Shown: positions 17,515 through 25,195 of the stretch, in pieces
Layout of the letters: each line of letters begins with the position of its first letter
How positions within the stretch are numbered: position 1 is the stretch's first letter
Source of the DNA: Paracoccaceae bacterium
Lineage (GTDB): Bacteria; Pseudomonadota; Alphaproteobacteria; Rhodobacterales; Rhodobacteraceae
Length of the DNA stretch: 32,056 bases
Assembly (NCBI GenBank): GCA_947449875.1
Contig: CANFSY010000020.1
Coordinates: 1-32,056 of the forward strand
Direction: 5' to 3'
Notes under the pieces: generated by a model
What the model saw: only the letters and a program-made list of their open reading frames with translations
Told to the model about the DNA's origin: nothing
Database searches by the model: none
Position numbers and translations under genes: made by a program

Positions 17515-18252
17515 TCAGGCGGGCGGTGTCACCCCGCTCATTGGCACCCCGCTGGTTAGAACGGTGCGCAGCCACAGTGCGTCGAGCGCGTCGATTTCGG
17601 CGGTATCGAACCGGTGCGCCTCATCCCAGTAGCGGCCAGAGGGGACGTGGTAGCCAAGATCGGCTTCGCGGGCCAAGGCGGCATCGGCAAGGCGTTCATC
17701 AAACGGGGCGGGGCTTATGTCGGCCAGTTGGGCTTGGGTCGCGCGCGGGAAGACAAGGCGCGAAGGGCCGATGGAAAGATTCACCATGGCGCAGCCTTGG
17801 CGGGCGGCCAGAACCATCAGGCGGGCAGACTTGGCTTCAAGGCTGCGTAAGGTGATGTCGGGGCGCAGGGGGTCGGCGGTGCCGTTGCCGTAAAAATGGG
17901 TCTGGCCTTGGGCCGGATAGTGCATATCGCAGCCCAGCACCGCCACAACATCGGGCTTGAGGGCGGCGAGCATCCAATAGGCCGTGGTAAAGGCCATGGT
18001 GCCGCCGGCATAGACAAAGCCGCCGAAGAGGTTTTGGGTGGGTACAAACTCTTCCTGCAAGATCAGGCGTTGGTGCGCGTTTGGGGTGGGGCGGCGGTCT
18101 TGGGGAAAATCCCACGGGCAGCACAGATCATCCCAATCGTCGCGAATGCGCCACGCGTTGTTGATCGCCACGATATGCTCAAAGGGCGCGCGCGGCCAAT
18201 CGCGGGCGTCGAGCGCATTGGGGGCAGAGCCGAGCATGAGTGCGATGCGCAT
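17515..18252 (-). CDS. Uncharacterised 245-aa protein
   Basis: I do not recognise a named family with certainty. The product begins with a strand-loop MRIALMLGSAPN, followed by EHIVAINNAWRIRDDWDDLCCPWDFP. It has a central YAGGTMAFTTAYWMLAALKPDVVAVLGCDMHY segment and later FYGNGTADPLRPDITLRSLEAKSARL. The G-S-A-P-N loop, the INNAW strand and the GCDM strand recall sugar-nucleotide-binding folds such as DUF115/sialyltransferase-like proteins, but that is only a resemblance. There is no signal peptide or membrane helix. Two adjacent cysteines occur in DDLCCPW. It is followed by xth on the same strand after 33 bases and preceded by the Fe-S carrier gene running into it, so the gene may belong to a loose operon. 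Confidence 0.75.
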   Translation of the reverse strand: MRIALMLGSAPNALDARDWPRAPFEHIVAINNAWRIRDDWDDLCCPWDFPQDRRPTPNAHQRLILQEEFVPTQNLFGGFVYAGGTMAFTTAYWMLAALKPDVVAVLGCDMHYPAQGQTHFYGNGTADPLRPDITLRSLEAKSARLMVLAARQGCAMVNLSIGPSRLVFPRATQAQLADISPAPFDERLADAALAREADLGYHVPSGRYWDEAHRFDTAEIDALDALWLRTVLTSGVPMSGVTPPA

Positions 18253-18308
18253 GAAACCTCCGCAGCTGGAAAGATCAAGCTAGGGCAAATGCACGCGCAG
18301 ACGAGGGT

Positions 18309-18641
18309 TCAGAGCGAGAAAGATGTCCCGCAGCCGCAGGAAGATTGCGCATTGGGGTTTTGAATGACAAAGCGCGCGCCGATCAGCTCGGCCGTGAAAT
18401 CAATCACAGCGTTGGACAGGAACGGCAGCGAGACCTGATCCACCAACACGCGCTGGCCGTTCTTTTCCAAGATCAGATCATCAGCGGCGGGGTCGTCAAG
18501 CTTGATGTCGTATTGAAAGCCCGAACACCCGCCGCCTTCTACCGCAATGCGCAGGGCCTTGGCTTGCCCGGTCAGCGCGGCGATTTCGGCCAAGCGGTCA
18601 AAGGCGCGGTCTGTGACACGGGGGGGCAGGGTGAGGGTCAT
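18309..18641 (-). CDS. erpA: Iron-sulfur cluster insertion protein (ErpA/IscA/HesB family)
   Basis: A-type Fe-S carrier that receives clusters from the scaffold and delivers them to target enzymes. The 110-aa protein has the three ligand cysteines of the family: Cys39 in GGGCSGFQYD, and Cys102 and Cys104 in the SSCGCGTSFSL tail. The ATG at 18641 is set by AAGGAG six bases upstream; an upstream TTG in the same frame would lie on that site. The symbol erpA rather than iscA or sufA is a choice by overall form and isolation from a suf/isc operon. Confidence 0.88.
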   Translation of the reverse strand: MTLTLPPRVTDRAFDRLAEIAALTGQAKALRIAVEGGGCSGFQYDIKLDDPAADDLILEKNGQRVLVDQVSLPFLSNAVIDFTAELIGARFVIQNPNAQSSCGCGTSFSL

Positions 18642-18708
18642 GGGGTACTCCTTCAAACGTCAAAGATAGGCGCAAGGGGGACAGGGTTCAAGGTGGAAGG
18701 TGGGGCGC

Positions 18709-18768
18709 GATTTTTCGCCGAAAAATCGGTTTTCCGGCGGGGTTTATGATTTTTCTGCGAAAAATCAT
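18709..18768. repeat. Twin AT-stem hairpins
   Basis: Two related perfect hairpins lie side by side: GATTTTT-CGCCG-AAAAATC (18709-18727) and ATGATTTTT-CTGCG-AAAAATCAT (18746-18768). Both share the GATTTTT(N5)AAAAATC core and stand out in a GC-rich setting. They are in the divergent gap between erpA and the dGTPase gene, so they are not terminators for either gene. They look like two copies of an intergenic repeat or of a DNA-binding site. Confidence 0.6.
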
Positions 18769-18828
18769 GCCTTTGGCCGAGGTATTTGGCAAAGGGTCGG
18801 GGGTGGGGCTGGTTTGGGGCGGCGGGGC

Positions 18829-18837
18829 TGGTATAAG
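18829..18837 (+). promoter_or_regulatory. Extended -10 promoter of the dGTPase gene
   Basis: TGGTATAAG provides an extended -10 (TG, one base, TATAAG at 18832-18837) 25 bases before the start codon. No convincing -35 box is seen, which extended -10 promoters tolerate. Confidence 0.4.
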
Positions 18838-18861
18838 GCTACAAAAGCCCTGTGAGGTCTG

Positions 18862-20049
18862 ATGCTTGCCCCTTTCGCCTGTCACCCTGACCAATCGCGC
18901 GGCCGCCTGTTTGACGAGCGGTTATCCTCGTTTCGTTCGGCCTTTCAACGCGACCGTGACCGGATCATCCATTCCAGCGCGTTTCGGCGGCTGAAGCACA
19001 AGACGCAAGTCTTTGTCGAGCACGAGGGCGATTATTACCGCACGCGTCTGACCCATACGATCGAGGTGGCGCAAGTGGCGCGCACGCTTGCGGGGGCTTT
19101 GGGGTTGAACACCGATCTGGCCGAGTCCATCGCTTTGGCCCATGATCTGGGCCACACGCCCTTTGGCCACACCGGCGAAGACGCGATGGAGCGGTTGATG
19201 GCGCCTTATGGTGGCTTTGATCACAACGCGCAGGCCTTGCGGATCGTGACACAGCTCGAACGGCATTACGCCGATTTTGACGGGCTGAACCTGACATGGG
19301 AGACTTTGGAAGGCATAGCCAAGCACAACGGCCCCGTGCGCGGCCCCTATGCCGATGAAAAGCACGCAGGCCCCTTGCCCTACGCCTTGGCAGAGGTGAA
19401 CGCGGCATGGGATCTGGAACTGGACACCCACGCCAGTGCCGAAGCACAGGTGGCCGCCATTGCCGACGACATCGCCTATTCGCATCACGATTTGCACGAC
19501 GGGCTGCGATCGGGCCTGTTTGACGAGACCGACCTTATGGGCCTGCCCGTCACAGGCCCCGCTTTTGCCGAAGTGGACCGCCTTTATCCCGGGCTAGAGA
19601 AAATGCGCCGCCGGCATGAAGCCCTGCGGCGGGTTTTTGGTCTGATGGTGGAAGATGTGATTGCCGTCGCGCAAAACCGCCTTGCCGCAGCCGAACCGCG
19701 CAGCGTGCACGACATCCGCCATCTGGGCACCACGGTGATCCGCTTTTCCAAACCCTTGTATCAAGAGCTAAAGGCCGTGCGGTCATTTTTGTTCACGCGG
19801 CTGTACCGCGCGCCGTCTGTCATGGTCGAGCGGGCGCGGGTCAGTCGGGTGATTGACGGGCTATTTCCGCTGTTTATGGCCGATCCAAGCTTGTTGCCTG
19901 CGGAATGGCTGGCGGATCTGGACCCCAAGGCCGATGAAATCGGACTTGCGCGCTGTGTGTGTGATTATGTGGCCGGAATGACGGACCGCTTTGCCTTGGG
20001 CGAAGGGGAGCGGCTGTTGGGTGGGGAGTTTGCGGCGACAATTGGCTGA
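18862..20049 (+). CDS. dgt: Deoxyguanosinetriphosphate triphosphohydrolase-like protein
   Basis: HD-domain hydrolase that removes triphosphate from dNTPs. The 395-aa protein belongs to the shorter 'dGTPase-like type 2' group. It has the N-terminal SAFQRDRDRIIHSSAFRRL signature, the metal-binding set His65 (RLTHTIEVAQVAR), His94-Asp95 (ALAHDLGHTPFGHTGE) and a later Asp in AAIADDIAYSHHDLHDG. Metal and substrate specificity differ among members, so dGTP is not certain. GTGAGGT precedes the ATG. It is transcribed alone, divergently from erpA. Confidence 0.92.
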   Translation: MLAPFACHPDQSRGRLFDERLSSFRSAFQRDRDRIIHSSAFRRLKHKTQVFVEHEGDYYRTRLTHTIEVAQVARTLAGALGLNTDLAESIALAHDLGHTPFGHTGEDAMERLMAPYGGFDHNAQALRIVTQLERHYADFDGLNLTWETLEGIAKHNGPVRGPYADEKHAGPLPYALAEVNAAWDLELDTHASAEAQVAAIADDIAYSHHDLHDGLRSGLFDETDLMGLPVTGPAFAEVDRLYPGLEKMRRRHEALRRVFGLMVEDVIAVAQNRLAAAEPRSVHDIRHLGTTVIRFSKPLYQELKAVRSFLFTRLYRAPSVMVERARVSRVIDGLFPLFMADPSLLPAEWLADLDPKADEIGLARCVCDYVAGMTDRFALGEGERLLGGEFAATIG

Positions 20050-20106
20050 CGGCGCGTGGGTGTTTGGCCTTGGATGGATATTTGAGCAAGTATGAAAGGC
20101 GCGAGG

Positions 20107-20580
20107 TTAAGTCTTTTGGGCGGCCTTAACCCACAAGGCCACCAAGACCAGCGAGAACAGCATATTCCATGAGGCCATCGACAGGCCCAACATCTGCCAC
20201 GCCACTTGATCGCATTTGACCACGGGGGCGGCTTGGATCTGCGCCAGCAAATCCTTGGCCGAGATATTGGCAATCGACCCCGAGGTGCAGGTGGTGGGGC
20301 CAGGCCACCAGTGCCGCTCGACCCCGGTGTGATAGGCGCCAAGGGCTGCTGTTGTCAGGGCTGACGCCGCCCCCGCAAGCGCCAAAAGCCGCGCCAAGAC
20401 CGGAACCCGCAGCACAAGGGCCACGGCCCCGATGCCAAGCGCTGCAAAATGCGGGTAGCGTTGCAGCCAGCACAAATGGCACGGTGCCAGACCGCCCAGA
20501 TATTGAAAGGCATAAGCAGAAGCGAGGGCCAGAAAAGACCCGCCCGCCGCCAAAATGATCCAGATCTGCGCCTTAGACAT
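20107..20580 (-). CDS. dsbB: Disulfide bond formation protein B (DsbB family)
   Basis: Four-helix inner-membrane quinone reductase that re-oxidises a periplasmic thiol oxidase. The 157-aa product has the first redox pair Cys34/Cys37 in LAPCHLCWLQRYPH after helix 1, and the second periplasmic pair Cys98 (GPTTCTSG) and Cys123 (VVKCDQ) between helices 3 and 4. Its first eight coding bases overlap the end of the DedA-like gene, so they are probably one transcript. Its DsbA partner is not in the window. Confidence 0.92.
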   Translation of the reverse strand: MSKAQIWIILAAGGSFLALASAYAFQYLGGLAPCHLCWLQRYPHFAALGIGAVALVLRVPVLARLLALAGAASALTTAALGAYHTGVERHWWPGPTTCTSGSIANISAKDLLAQIQAAPVVKCDQVAWQMLGLSMASWNMLFSLVLVALWVKAAQKT

Positions 20581-21157
20581 AAAGCTTCACCGCTGCGACC
20601 GCGATCAAGGCCGCGATGATGACCAGCGCCACCGTTGCCATCCGCTTGGCCAAGACAGCCGCCAAGGGCGCGCCGTAGTGCTGCAAGGCCCACCCCAACA
20701 CAAAGAACTTCGTCCCGCGCGCCACGATGGCTGCCAGAATGAACAGCCACAGGTTGAACCCGACAGCGCCTGCCAGAATCGTCACCACCTTCATCGGCGG
20801 CAGATGGGCCGCGCCTGAGGTGAGCAGCAAGACAAGGATCATCGCCGTGCCAGTCTGCGCCTTAAGCGCCTCAAACGCCTCCATCGAGTGCCAAAAGGTC
20901 AGCAAGGGGGCGGCAACCATCTCGAACAGGAAGTGTCCGATCATCCACCCGAAGATGCCGCCCAAAACCGAAGCCAAAGCTGCAATGGCAGCGTAGCGCC
21001 GCGATTTTGTGGGCCGTGCGAGGCACATCGGCACCATAATCACCTCGGCAGGCAGCGGAAAAATCGAGCTTTCCAGAAAGGCCACAAGCGCCAGAATGCC
21101 CTGCGCTTGCGGCGATTGCGCGGCGGTGTGCAGACGGTGGGTCAAACGCGGCAACAT
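20573..21157 (-). CDS. DedA/YqaA family (VTT domain) membrane protein
   Basis: A 194-aa inner-membrane protein of the YqaA branch of the DedA family. Features are the re-entrant segment LESSIFPLPAEVIMVPMCL near residues 28-46, several hydrophobic helices, and the second half-helix SGAAHLPPMKVVTILAGAVGF followed by the conserved Arg-Gly in AAIVARGTKFFVLGWAL. The family includes lipid-flipping undecaprenyl-phosphate transporters. The ATG at 21157 with AAGGTCAG before it is preferred over the longer open frame to 21238. The gene overlaps dsbB by eight bases. Confidence 0.88.
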   Translation of the reverse strand: MLPRLTHRLHTAAQSPQAQGILALVAFLESSIFPLPAEVIMVPMCLARPTKSRRYAAIAALASVLGGIFGWMIGHFLFEMVAAPLLTFWHSMEAFEALKAQTGTAMILVLLLTSGAAHLPPMKVVTILAGAVGFNLWLFILAAIVARGTKFFVLGWALQHYGAPLAAVLAKRMATVALVIIAALIAVAAVKLYV

Positions 21158-21265
21158 GGGCTGACCTTGGGGGTTAAAGCCTATGGCTTCGATGTGGCGG
21201 CTTTCCGACGCGCGGTCAAGGGCCGCGCACGCGATCAAGGCGTGCGAATTTCGCCACGACAGGCG

Positions 21266-21294
21266 TTGACGCCGCCGTCAGAGCGATTTAAACG
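21266..21294 (+). promoter_or_regulatory. Promoter of tRNA-Leu
   Basis: TTGACG (21266-21271), a 17-base spacer and TAAACG (21289-21294) place the transcript start near 21301, only about three bases before the mature tRNA 5' end. The -10 is weak but the position is right. Confidence 0.45.
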
Positions 21295-21303
21295 AAGCGC
21301 AGT

Positions 21304-21387
21304 GCGGGCGTGGCGGAATGGTAGACGCGACAGACTCAAAATCTGTTATCGCAAGGTGTGTCGGTTCGAGTCCGACCGCCCGCACCA
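21304..21387 (+). tRNA. tRNA-Leu (anticodon CAA)
   Basis: Class II tRNA of 84 bases. The acceptor GCGGGCG pairs with CGCCCGC, the anticodon arm is ACAGA-CTCAAAA-TCTGT (CAA, reading UUG), there is a variable arm, the T-arm is GTCGG-TTCGAGT-CCGAC, and CCA is encoded (21385-21387). Everything downstream for about 10 kb is accessory DNA, so its 3' end is the likely integration site. Confidence 0.96.
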
Positions 21388-21403
21388 GTTGATCCTGAAA
21401 TTG

Positions 21404-21655
21404 CTATATCTTACAGTAGCTTAGCTTAGGCGACGGGAAGTCGCTCCGACAGTTACTCCACCAAGACGCTTTCGGTGCTTTGTTCTGGCCGTTTCGGCGG
21501 GGTTGTTCAACAGTGTTGAACTTTTCTCGTTCTTGTAACATCGCCGCGCGTCCATCGATCGCGTCAAACACCAGATCACGGTAGTCATGCAGCGGCTGGG
21601 TTGTGATCGTGCAGACCCAATGCGCGTGTCTTCTATCAGGTCTCGATTCGGGGCG
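21404..21655 (-). pseudogene. Unassigned reading-frame remnant next to tRNA-Leu
   Basis: An open stretch of 83 codons ends with TAG at 21404. It reads like coding sequence (for example QPLHDYRDLVFDAIDGRAAM, then NGQNKAPKASWW). It is entered directly after a TGA with no ATG near its beginning; the first ATG would leave only 45 residues. It is probably the C-terminal remnant of a phage gene that once lay between terminase and attachment site. I do not recognise the family and it does not show the tyrosine-integrase motifs expected at this place. Confidence 0.4.
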
Positions 21656-21701
21656 TCAGGCTGTCACCGCGCGCCAGCATATTCGCGGCAAAGGGTATTC
21701 G

Positions 21702-21722
21702 GTTTCCAATACTATTGGAAAC
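21702..21722. promoter_or_regulatory. Perfect 21-bp palindrome
   Basis: GTTTCCAAT and ATTGGAAAC form nine perfect base pairs around a three-base ACT centre. It could be a repressor operator or recombinase site of the former phage, or a hairpin. There is no adjacent gene to assign it to. Confidence 0.45.
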
Positions 21723-21817
21723 TAGATCGGCTTCGGCACTCAATGCGGCGGTGCTTTCGCAATATTATGCCCGTTTGCGCTGGGCTAGGTGGGTCTTGGC
21801 GCATAATTGACCGGATA

Positions 21818-21910
21818 TCGCGTGCTGTCTCGCCGCTTGGTCCGCGCTGTTCGTCTAATTTCGCGTGCTGTCTTGCCGCTGGCCGTGTTGCCGATCGAAT
21901 TTCGCGTGCT
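21818..21910 (+). repeat. Three spaced copies of TCGCGTGCT
   Basis: TCGCGTGCT occurs at 21818, 21861 and 21902 (spacing 43 and 41 bases). The first two copies continue as TCGCGTGCTGTCTYGCCGCT, and the second and third are both preceded by AAT. It lies in the gene-free part of the prophage remnant. The function is unknown; degraded tandem duplication or binding-site cluster are both possible. Confidence 0.5.
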
Positions 21911-22032
21911 TGCCATCGATCGCAGCTGATAATTATGGTATTTATTCCTGAATTACAAAGAACTTCGGCGCTTAATCAGAATAATATTCCTGCGCGGCGA
22001 TGGTTTGGCCCAGCACCGCGCAGAAGAATACG

Positions 22033-23576
22033 TCATATAAAGAATAGCGGTTCAGTTTCGAGGTAAGATCGCGGCACGCCGTTGTGATCTTCACACACAC
22101 TCAGACCAATTATACAGCTTATGATTGGGTCGATGCGGCCACGGGCCAAACGTTTCTCAAGGGTGATGTTTCCGGCGCTATCCATCTTTGGCACGGCGTT
22201 GGCGACGGCCATGTTAAGCAATGGATTACTGCTGTGGCGCAACATCTTTGTTTCGATCTTCTGCATCAGCCGCGCGGTCGCTGGGGCCATTGTTTTAACG
22301 CCTTGACGCACTTCCACGAAATAGCCGTCCCAATCCATGCCAGACGTTCAATTTCTGCGCGCATATATCGCGAACCCCAAGGGTCATAGCCCACCATTTG
22401 CACGTCGTAACGGCGGAAAAGGTCTTGGATTTCGCCCGCCATGAAAGCCGGATCAATGATCGGCCCCGGCACTGTGCGCAGCAGTCCAACTTTATGCCAC
22501 AGGTCATAGGGCACACGATCAGAACGGCTGCGATCGCGAAGGTCGGGCTGCGATGGTAGCCAACTGATGCTATCGACACGAAAGCCGCCGTCGTCGTCGC
22601 GCGCGATGATCGCGATGCTTGTAAGGTCTTTGGATTGGCTCAGATCAAGACCCACCCAAACCTGTTCGCCACGTTCGATTAAAGGCGCACCGCCATCGGC
22701 AATTTGGCATTCTTGCCAAGTGGCGCGGCTAATGAAGCTGTCGCTAGCCGCCACGCGTTGGTTTAGCACGAGATTGCGGTACGAATTTTCTTGGGCACGT
22801 ACCCTCATGGCCACACCGGCTTGCGCGCGGATATCTTCGATCGACCTAAACCCCGCCGCCAGTGCGGGATTGGCTGCGGCCCATGCCTCTTCGTCGTCCA
22901 GTTCGCAACCTGCTGGTGCTTCGTAAACGTGCGCAACGCGGGTTCTATCGCTGGGGTTGGCGCGTATATCGTCGATAAGGCGGCTTATCAGCGCATTATC
23001 CGTGGCCGCTTGGGTTGAGATAATGATCGTCAAAGCGTCACTGTACGCGCCTTGCGAGGTCAAAAGCGCATCAACAAACGCATCACTTTCGGCTTCGATC
23101 GACCCCGTTTCGTCCAATACGATGAGACTCGGCGACAGGCCCACGGCTGTGCTCCCCTCGCTCGAAAGCGCCACAAGCGTACTGCCGCTGTCCAAGCCAA
23201 CAAGCGTCTTTTGCGATTCAATGTTTCTAAACCGCCCTGCCAACGCTGGTGTGGCTTCTGCCATTTCGCGTGCATAACGATGGGCCACGGCTGATTGCTT
23301 ACGTGCCAAAGCGCCCAAAACGATCTGGCCGTTTCGCCGTCGCGCTGGGCCAAGAAGCGCAGCCAAAGCGATTGCCGCGATTCCACAAGTTTTCCCGTTC
23401 TTCCTCGCAACCGACAAGATAGCTAGGCGCACACCGGGCGCAAAGGCAGCACGAATGAAGTCTTTTTGAAAGCCTGCCAACCTTAGCGGCTGACCAGCCA
23501 AATCGCCCGACGGCACGATCAGGGCTTCGGCAAATCTGATAATCGCTTCAGGATCGGGTCGTGTTGAAGTCGCCAT
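22033..23576 (-). pseudogene. terL: Phage terminase large subunit, frameshifted
   Basis: DNA-packaging ATPase-nuclease of the HK97-type terminase_1 family. Frame one (from 23576) gives about 413 residues. These hold the ATPase site ARKNGKT (Lys62), Walker B SLIVLDE (Asp156-Glu157), and nuclease-region aspartates in WVGLDLSQSKDLTSIAI and MVGYDPWGS. Near 22338 the frame changes: the C-terminal segment DGYFVEVRQGVKTMAPATAR, which belongs to the same protein, is found in the frame of 22033-22338. One missing base in the alanine codon just before ATGGATTGGGAC explains it. The combined length of about 514 residues is normal. There is no slippery heptamer, so decay is likelier than programmed frameshifting. 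Its ATG overlaps the terS stop (TAATG). Confidence 0.85.
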
Positions 23577-24152
23577 TACAACACCTCGCCGAAGATATCA
23601 TCACCACCACCCAACGTCGCAGCGGCGGCGGCTTCCCGCTTTGCCACGGTCGTTGACGTGCGGCTGTCCCCATCACCCGTGGCCAAACGCAGCTTATTCA
23701 ACAGCGACGACCGCGCGGATTGTAGCGACGACAGCGCGCCAACGGCGGGGTGCTGTGTCGTTCTGCCTGAGGCTGCAACTGACAAAAAGCCTTTGCAACC
23801 CGTCTGTTGCGCGTTTGGCCGCGATGTCGCAGACCACAAGGCGCATCACAGACGTTGTGCGATCTGACCGCCTTGCACGGGTTTGTGCAGTCGCAAAACG
23901 TAGACGCATCGCTTGGCGATGGGCGTGGCGCACGACGACGTTCCACTTCAGGTCGGTCTGTTCAAGGTCGGCAAGTTGACCTGATACTGACGCGATAACC
24001 AAACGCTTGGCGCTGGGCGCATCAACCTGTGTCGCATCAATCTGTGGCGCAGGAAGTGCACGCGCATCGACCTGTGTGATGCTGTGTGCGCCTTTTACAA
24101 GTGCGGCGATTAAGAGTTGGGCTTGGGCCAGTTGGTCGTCGTCGCCCAGCAC
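23576..24152 (-). pseudogene. terS: P27-family-like terminase small subunit, frameshifted
   Basis: The C-terminal part (23576 to about 23795) carries the pattern of P27 small terminases, with GRTTQHPAVGALSSLQSARS, a following LLNKLRLATGDGDSRTST, and a position immediately before terL. The N-terminal part is in a different frame opening with a GTG at 24152 and containing a helical DLKWNVVVRHAHRQAMRL stretch and CDIAAKRATDG. The two join with a +1 shift near 23,790-23,800. The C-terminal frame alone has only TTG starts. Together this implies one broken gene of about 190 codons. Family assignment rests on the HP motif and context and is moderate. Confidence 0.6.
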
Positions 24153-24160
24153 AGTGGTGC

Positions 24161-25195
24161 TTATCGCGGCGAAGTACGTTTCGCCCCGCCGTGGTACGCG
24201 AATGTTCTTATTTCGTTCCGCGACTGACTGTCCGATCCCAATGATAAATACTTACTTGGCTTTGGACAGTCAGTGGCGATGAGTTTTGCGTCCGCCCAAG
24301 CGAGGTTCGCCGCGTTTACGGTGGGCCAAAGGGTCGGATAGGCTTTGGCCGCATGGGTCGGCGACCCAAACGCGACACCACCTTCTGCCAGTTGGCGCGC
24401 AATCGGTCCGGGCGATTTGATCTGCGTCCACAGCGTTTGGTCCAAACGAACAGGGCGTTGAAGCACTGCATCACTTAACACATACGCCGTCAGCGGTTCA
24501 GCGCGGTTAACGGCGCGAAGCCGACCGATCGCCTGTTCAATCTCAGCACCCAAGATAGCGCGCACCACAGCGGCGGGCAGGGCGTCGGCCACGCTATGGC
24601 CACTACCTGCGGCCATAGCGTGCGACCCATCCGCCAGCATAACAAGGCGTTCTACCTCACCGCGCGTGTATGTGTTGTCAGGATCGGGGATCACCTCGGC
24701 GGTTAATGCTTGGCATATCCGCGCAACGTTCTGCGGTGACGGTTGCGTGCGCCCCACAACGGCGATCCCTGTGTACGCCTCGAAGTCGTTTCGGCCACGC
24801 AGGTTGTTAAAATGGGCGAATGTCACGCCGTCGATCGGCCCAATCTCGTCCGTTAGTTTCACCTCAACAGCTTTGTTGACCACAAGCAGAAAGCCCTCTG
24901 GATGATGCGCGGCCACTGACTTGACCCAAGCGGCGATCTTTGCACGCCACCGCATTGCTGTCTTTTGGCCTTCGACGTCTTTCTTTAGCCCAAGCAACTT
25001 CGTCTTAGACCCGCTTTTGCTTGGGTCTTGGACCACATCCAGTGTGGGTTCTGCCGCCTTGATCGTAAACACTTTCGGCGCGCGGCCAAACAGCCGCTCT
25101 GTGATCAACGGTTCAGCTGTCGCATCCAACAACAACGTAGGGCAGTCATAGCCACGCCCTTGCGTCAACCGTCCTTCGAGGGTGATGTTACGCGA
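24161..25195 (-). pseudogene. Phage helicase/primase-type protein, 5' end missing
   Basis: An open stretch of about 345 codons with no ATG near its beginning. It contains CPTLLLDATAEPLITERLFG, VTFAHFNNLRGRNDFEAY-GIAVVGRTQPSPQNV and AEIEQAIGRLRAVNRAEP. These are features of the C-terminal helicase part of plasmid/phage replication proteins that combine primase-polymerase and helicase modules (the AIGRLR helix resembles helicase motif VI). The N-terminal nucleotide-binding half is absent because the frame is interrupted at 25196, exactly where the glycosyltransferase fragment begins on the other strand. It ends nine bases before the terS start. Confidence 0.6.

Larger units (their letters stand above)
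21388..25195. mobile_element. Decayed prophage fragment at tRNA-Leu
   Basis: The segment starts at the tRNA 3' end and contains, all on the minus strand, a helicase/primase-type fragment, a small terminase and a large terminase, plus an unassigned remnant. All three recognisable genes are damaged: the terminases by frameshifts, the helicase by loss of its 5' part. No integrase, portal, capsid or tail gene is present. I could not find a second copy of the tRNA 3' end that would mark the right attachment site, so the right limit near 25,190 is defined only by the junction of two broken genes. Between 21,656 and 22,032 no gene can be supported. Confidence 0.8.

Noticed and set aside
21587-22066. 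A 159-aa plus-strand frame in the prophage remnant
   Set aside because: It is rich in Arg, Cys and Ser with no recognisable motif, lies over repeats and a palindrome, and runs opposite coding-like remnants.
22325-22345. Programmed -1 frameshifting in terL
   Set aside because: There is no X-XXY-YYZ slippery site or downstream pseudoknot that I can see, such frameshifting is not usual for terL, and the neighbouring terS is also shifted.
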